From: Vicugna pacos
Taxonomy: Eukaryota; Chordata; Mammalia; Artiodactyla; Camelidae
Assembly: GCF_048564905.1 (NCBI RefSeq)
Contig: NC_133015.1
Coordinates: 7,170,501-7,234,500, forward strand
DNA length: 64,000 nucleotides
Reading direction: 5' to 3'
Below, piece after piece: positions 1-12,026 of this stretch; within the stretch, counting starts at the first letter, position 1; the number at the start of each line of letters is the position of its first letter. A program made the position numbers and the translations under genes. The notes under the pieces are model-generated. The model was not told where the DNA came from, made no database searches, and saw nothing but the letters and a program-made list of their open reading frames with translations.

Positions 1-199
1 GTGAGAAGCCTGATTTACCATTCTCAGGAGGATTTTATACCCTGTTGGCCTCTTCCTCTTTGTCCTGGGGATTCTGGCTCCCTCCCTAACCACCAGGTGC
101 CCCACAGTGATGCAAAAACGTCCTCAATACATTGTCAAGTGATTTTCTGTGAAGTTAGGTGAAGTAAAATTCAATTTCCCAGCAGCATCTATTAGCAAG

Positions 200-866
200 T
201 CCTGACTGAGGATCATTTCTAAAGGATTCTCTAAATTTGCATTATATGATATATATTAATTTTGAAAAAAATGATATTTTTATCATATCATCTTCCTATC
301 TAAGAACTTTATATGTCTTTTGTTTAGATCATGTTTTATTGCCTTCTGTAACATTTTGTATTTTTCTTCATAGAAGTCTTATTCTTTGCTTATTTTCATC
401 TTTTTTTGTGTCAACAAAATATTTCCCTTTACCTCTATTTCCAGATACTTACTGTTAATACTGAGGAAAAAGGTCTTGATTTCTGTATGTTCATCTTACT
501 CAATCATGTCACCAAATTCTTTTATTTTAGAAGTTGATTTTTTTTGCCTTTGATTTCCTAAGTATACAGTCACATCCCACTGACAAACAGCTTTAGATTT
601 TATTTTTCAGTAATTATACCAGTTATTCCATTTTCTTAGCTACATTATCTGTAATCTCCAATATAATGTTTTATAATAATGGTGCTAACAGGCATGTCCT
701 TACATTTAACATTTTTACCATAAATAATTAAGTCCAGTTTTTCTCTCAAAATCTGAAATTACTTGAATAAAACAAGGAGGTTGACACACTTTCTGCAGTT
801 GAATATCTCCTGTCTCATCATCTTTGTTCACACATGATTATTTTTAAGTCGACTGCTATTTAAGTT
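200..866 (-). mobile_element. Old L1 LINE remnant, antisense, in a ZFAND1 intron
   Basis: AT-rich stretch whose + strand reads like the antisense of the L1 ORF2 reverse-transcriptase region: a diverged form of the familiar 'aatgttgaataatagtggtgag...ggcatcctt' block lies near 655-700. No reading frame survives. It probably belongs to the same ancient element as the L1 sequence after the SINE at 883. Assignment is by eye and strongly diverged. Confidence 0.35.
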
Positions 867-882
867 TACCAATATATATTTT

Positions 883-1041
883 TAAAATTATTATTTTTTA
901 ATGAAAATTACCTTTATTATTTATAGACTTTTGGGGAGGAGGTAATAAGGCTTACTTATTTTAATGGAGGTACTGGGGATTGAACCCAGGACCCTGTGTA
1001 TGTTAGGCATACACTCTACCACTGCGCTATACCCTCCCCCC
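883..1041 (-). mobile_element. Camelid tRNA-derived SINE
   Basis: Reverse-oriented tRNA-derived SINE. The + strand carries the antisense of the conserved head, with 'ggattgaacccagg' as the antisense B box and 'ctctaccactgcgctat' as the antisense A box, ending at the C-rich 5' boundary. It is flanked by near-identical direct repeats starting 'taccaatatat' (about 867 and 1042), the target-site duplication expected of L1-mobilised SINEs. The family is characteristic of camelids. Confidence 0.87.
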
Positions 1042-1056
1042 TACCAATATATTTTT

Positions 1057-1800
1057 TGAGTTTCTTTTTCCCTTAGGACTCACTTTTATTTTGGCTAAAG
1101 TACTTTCTTTAGTAGTTCATTCATTAAGAGTCTTTGTTGGTAAACTCTTTCAGTCTCTTTTATCTGATACTACCCTTATTTTCCTCACTTGAGCTAAATT
1201 TTCTATATTAGACTCTCTCAACTCTTTTAATATACTGTTTATTGGCCCTTTTTCATCTATTGTTGGAGAAACTTCTGTTGTCAGCCTTATTCTTGTTGCT
1301 TTATGGGTAACCTGTCTTTTTTTTTTTCCTATAGCTTTTAAGATTTTATCTATCATATTTTCCAGTTGCTGTACAATGTTTCTAGGTATGGATTCGTTTT
1401 AATTACCCAGTTTGGCCCTTGAGGTACATTTTATATTGTGATTTAGCTCTTACTTTTGGAAGATTTTTGTCATTTTCTTTCTGAATATTGCTTCCCTTCC
1501 TTCTCTTCTGAAACTCTTTTTGTTTACACATATTTTGGGGATTTATAATTTCTCTCTTTATGTCTGTGCTGCATTCTAGATGACGTCTTCAAATCCATCT
1601 TCCAATCAATTAAACCTTTTTGTTGAAGATTATAGAAATTGGTTGTGTTTGAATTTCTTATTTCAGAAACAGTATTTTAGAATTTTTGTATTTCTAGTTG
1701 GATCTTCATAGCTTGTCGTTTCATTTCAGCATGTTTTGGTTTTGTAACTTCTTGTTCCTTTTTTATGGATATTATTCTTTAATTCATCTCACTGTACACC
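1057..1800 (-). mobile_element. Old L1M-type LINE remnant, antisense
   Basis: The + strand follows a well-known antisense old-L1 series: a diverged 'gagtttgttggtaaa' segment, then 'cttttaagattttatct', then a 'tctaggtatggat' block, then a 'ttctgaatattgcttcc' block and 'ctagttggatcttcatagc'. The order is that of ancient mammalian L1 3' sequence. It continues the fragment at 200-866, so the SINE appears to have inserted into it. Confidence 0.5.
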
Positions 1801-3610
1801 CTAAATAACTTTTTAAAATGTCATTTTCAAGTTTGGTTAGTTTCATCTGTCCATAACAAGTTAACTTTGGATTTGTGTTGAAGTTTCGGTGTACAGATTC
1901 TGCATGTTCATCTGGAGCAGGAGGCGCTTTCTGTGTCTCTCTCGCTGTTCTCACTCCCCTCTCCCTGTCTAGCAGTCTCGCGTTTTCTTCCACAGGCCCA
2001 CGTACCCACAACCTCCATTACAAATCCACGTTTGAGATTGGCAGTTTGTCCTTCTGCCCTACAGAGCTTTTTAGATGATTACAGCTCCGTTTATTGAGCT
2101 GGAAGGCTTTGGCTTTGTTCATTGTCAGAGGTTATATCTGTGCTTTTCTATATCTATTTCTATATCTGTGCTCCCTAAATAGTGTTTTCTATAAGCAATG
2201 GCCTGAGTCAACACTCAGCAGTACCTTCTTAAGCCTCCTTTCCTGGAGCGCATGTCGCATATCAGCCCCCGCTTCCAGGCAGTGGGTGGGACCCAGGTGC
2301 TCCACCACCTCGGGGCACTGTTACCTTCCCATCCACCCACAGGCTGAGCTCCGGACCACCGCTTCCTCGCCTGGAGCCCAGAGGCCTGTCGCTCAGCCTA
2401 CCTGCTATCCCTTTGCGTTTGTTTCATTTTTGATCCTCAGACATTTTTACCTTTTTTATTTTTAGGTGCCTGTATATCTTTTAAATTTTTCCCATTTATG
2501 CTCTTGTTACTGTATTTTTGGAGCAGGGACTGTGAGGTTATAGAGTTGGCTCAAAGCTTGAATTTCCAATGGTTTCTTGTTTTCAATACTTGTTATCTGT
2601 AATAATGCACTCCACCGGTCTTTAACAAATCTAAACTCCTTAGTACTAAGATGAAAATTGTGTTGAATCTATTATTTCTTAAAATTATTGTGATCTTTCT
2701 CTACAACTTAGGGATGCTCCAGTTATGCCAAGATGTTTATTGTAGCAGGAATTGGTCTGTAAAGGCAGCATTTTTAAAAAACAATTTTAGGAAGCAGAGA
2801 TCAGAAGCCAAACACCTTTGCTCCTTTTTTGTTTCCTACATTAGTCAATTTAGCAAGAAAATGCAATATAAAGGAAGCATATAGGATATAGAATCAGGAA
2901 CCGTCTCTGAATCTTTCTCTTGTGTTGATATGGTCCTTGTCTAATTTTTTTTTTTAAGTTTCTTTGTTTTCAAAAACCTTGCTGCCTCTAAATATGTAGT
3001 AAGGTCTTTCAGGAGAAAAGAAGACATATGTATCAAGAATCTTTAAATTGCAAGTGACAGAAACTAACTTACTCAAAATAATTTTTTCCCTCATATAATG
3101 GGCAGTGATACACTCATCTGGTCTCAGGGGATCACTGAATTTCAGGACTTAAATGCTGCTGAAAGAGGCCATCTATTTCCTTGACTTCTCTGTGTGTTAG
3201 ACTCATTCTTTTTCATTTGGGGACATTTTTCCGCATTGGTTCAGAAGTGGCTGAGACACATGAGGGATAGCTGCAGACAACTCCTGGTTTAATTCAGCAA
3301 GACTTAAAAAAAACTCTGAAAAGATATTGTTCCTCCCTGCCCCCAGCTTTTGAATGTAAAATCCCAGGAGAAGACCTTGATTGGCCTAATGTAGGTCACA
3401 CGCCTGTTTTTGCCCAAATGATCCTGCAGGATCTTAGGTCCTCTGCACATGCATTTAGGTGGCCGTGACTGATCGGTCTTCCCACTAAATGCTGTATCAT
3501 TAGAGGGTAGTCCTTCTCTGACCAGGAGAAGAGAGGAAGGTATGTCACCAGTTAAAAACAGATGTCTATTTCATGTACATCATCTGTACATTAACTTCTT
3601 ATTTTTCCAG
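1801..3610. other. ZFAND1 intron, no exon recognised
   Basis: Intronic DNA upstream of the penultimate ZFAND1 coding exon. I searched it for the preceding ZFAND1 exon (the linker with VALMKLKMHADG in human) and did not see one, so the 5' part of the gene lies before the window. About 2230-2400 is relatively GC-rich but shows no recognisable coding sequence. About 3030-3450 resembles a diffuse old interspersed repeat that I could not classify. Confidence 0.55.
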
Positions 3611-3766
3611 GCAGAAAGAATTTACTTTCAGGTTTTCTTCCCTAAGGGGAGTAAGGAGAAGAGCAGGCCAATGTTCTTTTGCCAGCGATGGAGCATCGGG
3701 AAGGTCATAGACGCCGCGGCCTCGTTAGCCAGCCTTAGAAATGACAATAACAAGTCAACGGCTCAG
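3611..3766 (+). CDS. ZFAND1: ZFAND1 penultimate coding exon
   Basis: Exon of AN1-type zinc finger protein 1, which in human cells recruits the proteasome and p97/VCP to arsenite-induced stress granules and aids their clearance. The 156 nt (52 codons, phase 0 at both ends) encode AERIYFQVFFPKGSKEK onward, through MFFCQRWSIGK and ending NDNNKSTAQ, nearly the same as human ZFAND1. This is the C-terminal ubiquitin-like region that follows the two N-terminal AN1 zinc fingers (the fingers lie before the window). The exon is bounded by 'tttttccag' and a gt donor at 3767. Frame, phase and splice sites agree, so the exon looks functional. Confidence 0.94.
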
Positions 3767-3858
3767 GTAACAACAGGTTGTAGCTTTCCCCTAGAAGTTT
3801 TAGAACACTCCATAAGCATGTGTATCTATTACAGTATCCGTTACTCCTCTCTTCACAG

Positions 3859-4029
3859 AAATTGAGGTTATGTCACGTTACCTCAGGAGAAGCCTTGCCC
3901 TTGGATCATATTTTGGAGACCTGGATCACTAAGGAGGATTGTCCTTTACATAATGGTGGAAATATCATCTTGGAATATCTTAATGATGAAGAACAGTTTT
4001 TAAAAAACGTTGATTCCTACTTGGAATAG
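3859..4029 (+). CDS. ZFAND1: ZFAND1 last coding exon
   Basis: After a 92-bp intron, the acceptor 'cttcacag' opens the terminal exon, which encodes KLRLCHVTSGEALPLD onward and ends NDEEQFLKNVDSYLE followed by TAG at 4027-4029. This matches the human ZFAND1 C terminus, with substitutions such as V/I and L/C. It completes the C-terminal UBL-like domain that pairs with p97-linked function. The reading frame continues from the previous exon without interruption. The same strand is used by SLC10A5 and IMPA1 downstream. Confidence 0.95.
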   Translation, partial: KLRLCHVTSGEALPLDHILETWITKEDCPLHNGGNIILEYLNDEEQFLKNVDSYLE

Positions 4030-4190
4030 TCGTTCAAGGATTTGAGCCAGGACTCATGAAGAAAATTCAATGTTAATTTCTTTTACTACAAATGCTATAT
4101 ATTTTTTATTTGTAAAAGTTGCTTTTTATTTCCATTATGTCATAATTTATCAGTGTTTTATTAAATTGAATTTGAGTGTTTTAAAGTTTA
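4030..4190 (+). other. ZFAND1: ZFAND1 3'UTR (candidate end)
   Basis: AT-rich sequence directly after the ZFAND1 stop codon. A variant polyadenylation signal ATTAAA at 4160-4165 is the nearest candidate, giving a short 3'UTR of about 150 nt. Distal signals could also be used. Confidence 0.5.
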
Positions 4191-6537
4191 ACTATGAACT
4201 GATGTTTAATTATTAGCAAATTCTTGTATCTAATTAGCCTCTTTTAGGTTATGCTGGAGTAACAGCAACAAAGGTGTGTTTCTCATTTGATTAATGTCAG
4301 CTGTTGACTGGCCATGACTCTGCTCCATGTCATCTTTACTCCAGAATGTAAGCTGAAGCCATGACCCCCTTTGGGGACATTGCCTTTCTCATGGCAAAGG
4401 AAGAAAGAGATGACTCTTAGAAGATACGGGTTTCACTTCTGTTTTAAACAAGTCACATGACCAAGCCTAGCATCCTAAGGCCAGGATGGATGGCCTTAGT
4501 ATCTGCCTGCATCATGGTGTGTAAGTGATGTGTGTACATGATTCATAGAAACTTAGAGGTCGTCTCATAAACTCTTCTAAGTTTGTGAATGAGGAATCTC
4601 AGGCGTGGGAAGGGGAAACGATTTTCTTGTCATCTCAGCACTCTGGGGCACATCTCTGATAAAAACCCCCTCCAGTGGTATTCACCTTTTTTGTCTATGA
4701 ATATTTTACAAATGAGAAGGAAAATGGGATAGCTCAATTTCATTACAGGCTCTTTGTAAATACCAAAGCAAAACACATGCCAAAAGGAATGACCTTTTAC
4801 CAACCAACACATTAAAATGAGTGCTCCAGTCTGATGTATGCCATCTGTACTCAACAAAGTATTGCTATAGAGAAGGGACACAAATTATTTAATTGCTGTT
4901 TGTCCCTCTTCTGTTTTGTGATAGACAAGGATAGTGGCTTTAGGCTTAGTTAAAGGAATAAACTCAGAATGTTCATTTCATCTCTGATACTTTCTTCATA
5001 TTTTCATACAAAGAATGGGGGTAACTTCTGACTTCTGTCAGTTACTTATGCATTCATTTATTAACCTACTTATGCAAGTAGCTAATAAATGGAAGGACTG
5101 GATTCTGACTGCCATGGTGGATACAGTGAAGAGCCATATACATGCTTAAAACTATAACGCAAAGCAGTGTGGCAACTGCCAAATGAGTAGATTCTAAGTG
5201 TAGCTATGTTCCAGTAGCTCTTACATCAGAAACTCTTAAGACCAGAAGTAGAAATAGTCCTTAAATATATTCCCAGAAATAAAAATAAAACCAGAAAGTT
5301 TTAATACCAACTAATACCCGAGCATCTGTCATAATAACTTGCACACAGATGAGTAACACACGTCTCATGAATTGAACTGAAGCTAAATATGCCAGAAAAA
5401 ATACGAATGGGGGTTGAGAAGAGGGGAGGTCAGGATGGCAGAGACCGAGTACACCTAAGGAGAATGAACAAGAGTTTTGTGATTAGAGACGAAGCAGGGA
5501 AGGGCTTATGTCATCAGGCATCTGGTCCCAGACAGCGGAGCAGACTAGCCTGGAAGAGATATGGGTACCAGCCTTCTTGGGGGCTCTTGGGACCAGGGGC
5601 TCCAGCACGAGCAGTCACCAAAAGAACACTATCGCGGGCAAGAGGGGAAGTCCCTCTAGCGTCTGATTTCCAAATTACACTGAAATCAGACAACTTTCTC
5701 AGGCTTTTAGGGTCCTCAGTTGAGTCTACTTAATACAATTGTAGAGTTTGATGGAACCGCCCCACCTTAGTATCATTACACCTGCTTGCAGACAACTGAA
5801 ATTGTAAATAGAAAACCCACAAAGAGAAAAAAGTTTTAAATTCAGACAAATAATTGTAACTACACCTGGATATAAATGAACTTCAGTTTAGTGTAATCAG
5901 CCAGTAAATACACACGAGTGATAGATTGTCAGATTTTTCCCAGATGTGTCAGGTTTTCAGGCAGTTTTCAGGAGAAAACTTGGAGAAACTGGAGAAGGTA
6001 CGACTACAGACAGAGGAATCGGTGGAAAACCAAGTGTACATTCCTCACCTCTTTGACCTGGGTGACAAAAATTGTGAATTCAGATATCTGGTCACACAAC
6101 TGTCAAGACAGCTTTGGTTTCAGAAAGTTCTTTTGTCCGTTTTGTTTTTCTCTTTTAAACTAGGGAATTTCCCTGTGGGAATTTAACTGAGAGAGCACAG
6201 AAACATTTATTCCTCGCCCTATTTTCAGCATTGTTGCAGTGCATCTTGTTTTCCTTAATATAATATATAGAGATAAAATTTATGGAATATGAAGTCTATT
6301 GCATTTAAAAAGTTAACCTACATAAATCAAATTTTTTAAAACTTACAAGAATGTCCAATAAAAATTGCTTGGCAATTTTTGAGGAACCAGTATTTTATGA
6401 CCTAAAATGCTTAATATGTAACTGTCATTGTTGCATTTGACACAGATTGTGTCATGGCTACAGGAAGGAAAGGCTGAAATGGTTATAGATTCAGAGACCA
6501 TTAGATCTGTGGACTCAGTATTAGATAATTACAGTGG
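4191..6537. other. Intergenic, ZFAND1 to SLC10A5, nothing recognised
   Basis: Unique-looking DNA with no exon, RNA gene or clearly classifiable repeat. Short open frames at 5389-5733 and 5918-6186 do not resemble any protein family I know and lack splice or promoter context. Confidence 0.4.
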
Positions 6538-6568
<31 letters not shown>

Positions 6569-6581
6569 GTTTTGTTTTGTG
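6538..6581 (+). repeat. (TTTTG)n microsatellite
   Basis: About eight uninterrupted copies of the pentanucleotide TTTTG. Likely polymorphic in length. Confidence 0.95.
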
Positions 6582-7651
6582 CTTAGCATCAGAACCACCT
6601 CCTCTTGTTCGGGAAATGAAAAGGGTTTGTGAGTCTGGGCAGAAGTGCAAAAGGCCTGATACTTTTCCTTGTTCCTGGCAGCTAAGCCACAGGCATATGA
6701 CCTAAGTTGGGTCCATTGAATATCCTTGCCTCTAACTGTGAAGAGAAAATAATGTTACAAGAAAGGAATAAGAGATTAGAATTAGTCCCAGTGGCCTTCC
6801 ATTGCCCCATTGTGTCAGGGGCCAAGTGTCTAGCAGCCGTGGCCCCTTAACTAGGCTGTATCTTTGGCCTTGGATCCAGCTATCTGCTTGCCCAAGGTTG
6901 CCAAGCTATCTGGTAACCACCCAGGAAGCTGTTTTTCTACCTAAGGACACCAAAAACAGTTTCAGATTTTGCCTTGCATATGCCATCACTGCTTAGAGTA
7001 GTGGGAAAACTCTTACTAGCCTAAGGATGCTGCGAGGCCAGTTCATGGGCTCTGCAGTTTCCTGATTAATGATAAGGGGCCACTCAACTGCGCTCCAAGA
7101 GGGACGAGACATCTGGCTAGATTACGGTGGTGTCCCCAGCTCCTGGCTCAGGGCCCCAGCACACGTGTTCACTAAGTTCGTATTTCCTTTTGACCCGAAT
7201 GAGTAAAAGAGTTAACACCCACCTGCAGGTCTCCTCAGTATCTATTTAAAATTTTTGGATCCTATCTGCTTCGAATGCAGGTGTTCCTTAGGAAGAAAGA
7301 CGTCAAAAAAGATGACACTCAGGCTTTTAATTAAGGTAAATAAGAGGCTATTTTTCCAGTAGCAGAAATGAGGAAGTCAAGGGGAAAGAGGTTAGGTTTC
7401 TGCTGTGATGAATTGAAGCTGCCATGGCTTTTACATTTCGTAACTGTGGGTTAGACCGGTTGTGTCACTTGGTAGATAGCTTTGTATTTGTTAGAAAAGT
7501 ATGAGTCCCTCCTACTGGACTTTGCTTCCACAAAAACAGCTGTTACAAAACAACCTCAGACCGTCACCGGAACACCTGTACGAAGAACGTTCTTTAGTTT
7601 TTGGATTTTTTTTTTAATGTTTTGCATGGGTGATTTATTTAAGCTTTCAGA
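6582..7651. other. SLC10A5: Upstream flank of SLC10A5
   Basis: No confident feature. A degraded interspersed repeat may lie around 6690-6740. The stretch just before 7652 should contain the SLC10A5 5'UTR and promoter, but no CpG island or TATA box stands out. Confidence 0.35.
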
Positions 7652-8964
7652 ATGATCAGAGAACTTTTAATTGTCCTGCTTTTGTCGTTTGTGACTCTTG
7701 GAGAAGCAAGGAAATCATTTCTCAGTTTCCTGAACAGAGAAAAGACTGAAATATTTTTTTTTTCACAAAGACTGAAGAAACCATTGTTGTCAGGTCAAAT
7801 TACAGAGAGAAACAGCCAAACTCCAGCTTCCTCTTTGTGCAACTCGAAGATCCCAAAACCCTGCAAGTGGTGAATGTGACCAGGACCTTCTCGGATGTTA
7901 CAGACTTTACCATAAACCTGGTGACAGATGAAGACGGAGAGACAAATCTCACCGTTCAACTATGGGAATCTGAAGGTAGGCGGGAACGACTCATTGAAGT
8001 AAAGAATGTCAAAGTCAGAGTACTCAGACCAAGACCAGGCGGTCTTTTCCAGGCATCAAACCATATTGATAGGAATATCCTAATGCTTTTTCTACCAATG
8101 ATACTGTTAAATAAATGTGCATTTGGTTGCAAGACTGAATTACAGGTGTTTCAAACAGTGTGGAAGAGACCTTTGCCAATAATTCTCGTGACAATTACAC
8201 AGTTTTTTCTCATGCCGTTTTGTGGATTTCTTTTGACGCAGATTTCGGCATTGCCTGAGGCACAGGCTTTTGGATTTGTAATGACCTGCACGTGCCCAGG
8301 AGGGGGTGGGGGCTATCTCTTTGCTCTGCTACTAGAAGGAGATGTCACTTTGGCCATTTTGATGACTTGCATGTCAACGCTATTGGCCCTGATAATGATG
8401 CCTGCCAATTCGTACATGTACAGCGGGCTGTTAGGGTTATCAGGTTCCCTTCATAGTCCTGTCTTTAAAATTATGTCAACCCTCCTTTTCATACTCACGC
8501 CCATATCCGTGGGAATAGCCATCAAACGCAGGCTGCCTGAAAAAGCAGCCTTCCTGGAGAGAATGGTTAGGACTCGGAGTTTGATTTTAATGTTTCTAGG
8601 GGTTTACTTGACGTTCAGAACGGGACTGAGCTTTCTTAAGGCAGTTAACCTAGAAGTGCTTCTACTGAGTGTCTTCGTTCCTGTTTGGTTTGTTGTTTAG
8701 GTTCTTTTTTGCTAAAATCTCGATGCTGCCTCTTGCTGTTCGTAAAACTGTTGCGATCGAAAGCGGGGCAGTGGATGGTTTCTTAGCCCTTGCCATTGTT
8801 CAGCTTTCCTTCTCGCAGACCCAAGCCGACTTAGCTTCTGTGGCTCCCTTTACGGTGGCCATGTGTTCTGGATGTGAAATGTTACTGATCCTCTGTTCTA
8901 CAAGGCTAAGAGAAGACGGATCCCTATCCTAGAAGAGAAAAGGCAAAAAAATCTCCCTGTCTAA
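7652..8964 (+). pseudogene. SLC10A5: SLC10A5, frame-disrupted (probable unitary pseudogene)
   Basis: Orphan member of the sodium/bile-acid cotransporter family (SLC10), a multi-pass membrane protein of about 438 residues in human, encoded by one coding exon between ZFAND1 and IMPA1 as here. The sequence starts with a signal-like MIRELLIVLLLSFVTLGEAR, then an N-glycosylation-rich extracellular part ([20 protein letters not shown]) and the transmembrane core with [19 protein letters not shown], the glycine run [19 protein letters not shown], and a late VAIESG motif. Three frame changes break it: an extra T in a 10-T run at 7754-7763; a net loss of two bases near 8680-8688, giving TAG at 8698; and loss of one base near 8893-8900, giving an early stop at 8930. 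Read through these, homology extends to about 8964. Two of the three are not in homopolymers, and IMPA1 nearby is flawless, so assembly error alone is unlikely. Possible polyadenylation signal AATAAA at 9082-9087. Confidence 0.9.
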
Positions 8965-9399
8965 CAATCAAAGCTTTACTGAATTTTCCTACTCTGAATG
9001 AGGTACCATGCGAGATTCAAAGAATATTAAAATGATGCCTGTTCTCTTATGATATGATTGAAAACTTGACATTACGGGAGAAATAAATAAATATGTATAT
9101 TTAGAATAAAATTGTATGTGTTAAACACCCAGTGAGTGATACAGAGAGTTAAATGTACAGGAATTCAGAAGAAGGAGCTCACTTTTCAACTGTGTTGGCT
9201 TGGAAATATTTTATAGAGTTAGATTTGAATATGATACTTTAGTATGGTCTCCTGAACAGGAGCGAGCAATTTAATAAAAAAGTCCTCCTGCAGTGATTAC
9301 GATGTATCCCAAGGGTTTGTTGAAGGGACGTTGACGCAATAGGCATTCAGTAGATGCTCACACTATGAATGAATATGTAAATTTCTATCTGGGTCTCTT
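8965..9399 (+). other. SLC10A5: SLC10A5 3' flank
   Basis: AT-rich flank with AATAAA hexamers at 9082-9087 and near 9104. About 9320-9380 looks like an L2 or MIR 3' tail ('aggcattcagtagatgctcac'). Confidence 0.4.
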
Positions 9400-10320
9400 G
9401 TTGGCCCATCAGAATCAATGTGTCTTAAACTAAATGTAGCGTCTCTACTCTCATAACTGTACTTCTTGTCCTCCACAACTTCCACTGAAGACATTACCAT
9501 TTACCTGAAGCACAGGTCATCTCTTCCCCCTCTTCTCCTCTCTTCCCTCTTTTTCCATTATAGTCAAGCTATTTCCTACAGACAATTTCCTATAGTATCT
9601 TTTTATCAGCCTCCTCTCCCTTCCCGGTACTACCACTCTGTTCTGCTCTGTAGAGGCTGCTTCCCTAGACCTTTCTTACCTGGCTTTTGGCCTCTCTGTT
9701 CACTCTTTAATCACTGTCAGATTATTCTTTCTAAAAATCTAATTTTGATCATGTGCTTTCCCTGCAACAAAGCCTTTTTGCCTCTTGAATGAAGTCTCTA
9801 TTCCTTGGTGAGTCATTTACAACGCTCTCCTCTCTGACTTCATGCTAGCTTTCCAGTTTATCTCCTCTCCCACTTCTTTACACACAGTCTTTGCTCCAAT
9901 CAACAGGATAACTTGGTTATTTATGGACATGCCTTTGTTCACGCTGTTCTTGCAACCTGAGGGACCCAGCTCAGCTCTGTCTAGATTTTGACCACTCTCA
10001 CAGACCTGGTTCAAATACCACCCTTGCCATGAAGCTTTGACTAATCCCCCTTAGCTTCCAGGGACTGAAAATTTCTCTAAATTCTCATCACAATTTTTTA
10101 TGCTCATAGAACTTAGCCCACCTGGCTTGCTTTACAGCTATCTGTGTTCCTATTGTATCATTTCTATTTTGCTAGGAACTCTTGAACATGAGAATTATAA
10201 ACATAATAGAATATGTAAACAACATAATCATATAAATAATATAATCATATAAACAATAGAACATGATAATATAAACAATATTCATTTGGATGCTCCCCCT
10301 AATGTCTAGCATATTTCCTA
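9400..10320 (+). mobile_element. Ancient L2-type LINE remnant
   Basis: Pyrimidine-rich sequence in the order expected for L2-clade 3' sequence: phrases such as 'ttttgatcatgtgctttccctg', 'cctggttcaaataccacc', 'gccatgaagctttgac' and a 'tagaacttagcccacctgg' region correspond to the 'cagctcaaatgtcacc...gaagccttccctgac...catagcact' part of L2. Very diverged. AT-rich simple sequence follows at 10190-10280. Confidence 0.4.
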
Positions 10321-10529
10321 CATGCTTATTTAAATAAAACATTGAGCACAGGGCCTAAATGAGTAGTGTGCTCATTTTTATACCACTGTTGAGCTTTCAA
10401 AGGTAATTTTTAGCATCTACTTCCAGTTTCCAGTTCCCACAGTCTTCTCCAGAGAGAGTGTGAGCATCATGAATGAGAAATATCATTCTAAATGATTCTG
10501 CTTCCCAGGTTTCCCAGGCCTGTAGTTGG

Positions 10530-10690
10530 AGGCAATTTACTTAATGTCCCTATAGTCCCCTGTCCTCATCTACAAATTGGAGATAATAGTGTAAACTCCA
10601 TCAAATTGTTGTGGGAATTAAATCAGGTCATATTTACTATGTCCTTAGAACATAATCCTGGCCCCATAGTACATGTTCTGTAAGTGTTCG
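10530..10690 (+). mobile_element. MIR SINE
   Basis: Diverged MIR: 'acttaatgtccctatag', 'ctcatctacaaattggagataatag', 'gttgtgggaattaaatcag', then 'cttagaacataatcctgg', in canonical order. Confidence 0.6.
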
Positions 10691-11139
10691 CTGCTATAAT
10701 TATTTTATCAGAGTTTAAACTTTGGACCCTGATCTATCTGCTGTTGGTTTGAAATACCAATCTGATAACTCTGTATGGAGCCCAAAACTTTGAACATTTT
10801 CCTGTCAGTGTTATTCACCATCTTACCCATAGGATTTTTGTTGAGTTTGCCCAAGCTGATAAGACAACCTAAATTCTTTTTTTTTTTAATTTCACCAAAT
10901 CCAGTATATGAATACCAAGATTTACAAAGCCCTAGTTTGGCATGGTGATGGATGGTTATTATTCACTTTGTAAAATGATAATTGTCTATATGAAATGCTT
11001 TACTACTGACTCCTTAAACAGAAATCTCCACTTAGGGGTTTAAAATATAATTAAGCTTGCATAAATTTGACTTACGTACATTTTCATGAACATATTTTAC
11101 TGATTGAAAGACAAGAAACCGCCTTTCCAGTTGTACTTT

Positions 11140-11260
11140 ATCGTTAACCTTATGGTCTTGCTCAAGACACTGCTCTGTGCTTCAGTTTTCAAATCTGTAA
11201 AATGAAGAGACTCAACTGAGTTTAAGATCCCGCTCAACTCCTCATGCCTGTAGTTCCAGC
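11140..11260 (+). mobile_element. MIR fragment
   Basis: Core MIR phrases 'ttgctcaagacactgct', 'tgcttcagttttcaaatctg' and 'taaaatgaagagactcaa'. The 3' part is missing. Confidence 0.45.
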
Positions 11261-11514
11261 ATAAAACCCCAGGACATAACACCACGGTCTGGGTGGTGGG
11301 TTCAGGTTAATGAGAGTAACCACACACAGGTACAGCTTTCTAGTTAAAGTGACAACCAACATAGGAGTTTCTTGAAGGCAGGGATCACATATTATTCTTT
11401 AAATTTCCTACAGGGTTTAGCCAATACCTTTAACTGAATCGGTGCCCATAAAACATTGAATTAATTAATGATTAATGTTTATGAAAGTCAATATCATATA
11501 CTCTGAGGCCAGAT

Positions 11515-11715
11515 TATGCTTGGGTCTGCAGTTCCAGCTCGTCACCAGCTGGGTGACATTGGTCAGGTTACTTCTCTCTACACCTAAATTCATGTGGGGA
11601 AAGCAAGGATAATGACAGCACCTACTTCATGGTACTGTTGTGAAGATTAAATGAGTTAATGTTAGTAAGGTCCTCAGAATAATGCCTGACACATAGTAAG
11701 CTCTATAATAATTAT
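11515..11715 (+). mobile_element. MIR SINE
   Basis: Good MIR order: 'cagctgggtgacattgg', 'tcaggttacttctctctac', 'aaggataatgacagcacc', 'gttgtgaagattaaatgag' and 'aatgcctgacacatagtaag'. Confidence 0.65.
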
Positions 11716-12026
11716 GGTTACTCTATGCATCTTTGATCTTGCACCTTAAAAGCAGGTGGATGTATATGAATGGAACTCAGAATACATTTTATTTATCTTA
11801 TAGATGTACCATGGAAGGCTGCAATTTTTACATAGTAAAATTTGTCTAATTTAAATGGGGATGCTGTTATTCAAGCTATTTATTTACTTATTCTTTAAGA
11901 ATGAGAGGCATTAAAGCAGTCTGCCTAACTGCTTGAGTTCATACCAACCATTTGTCCAACAAGAATCAGTATCAAGACTGCAAAGAACAAAGAGCTTTCT
12001 TTGAGGTCTTAAGAACTGCAATTCAG

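Noticed and set aside
1150-1356. Minus-strand 68-codon frame with QVTHKATRIRLT, recalling the L1 ORF1 protein
   Set aside because: The surrounding nucleotides fit the non-coding 3' part of an old antisense L1 ('cttttaagattttatct') better than ORF1, so the protein likeness is probably chance.
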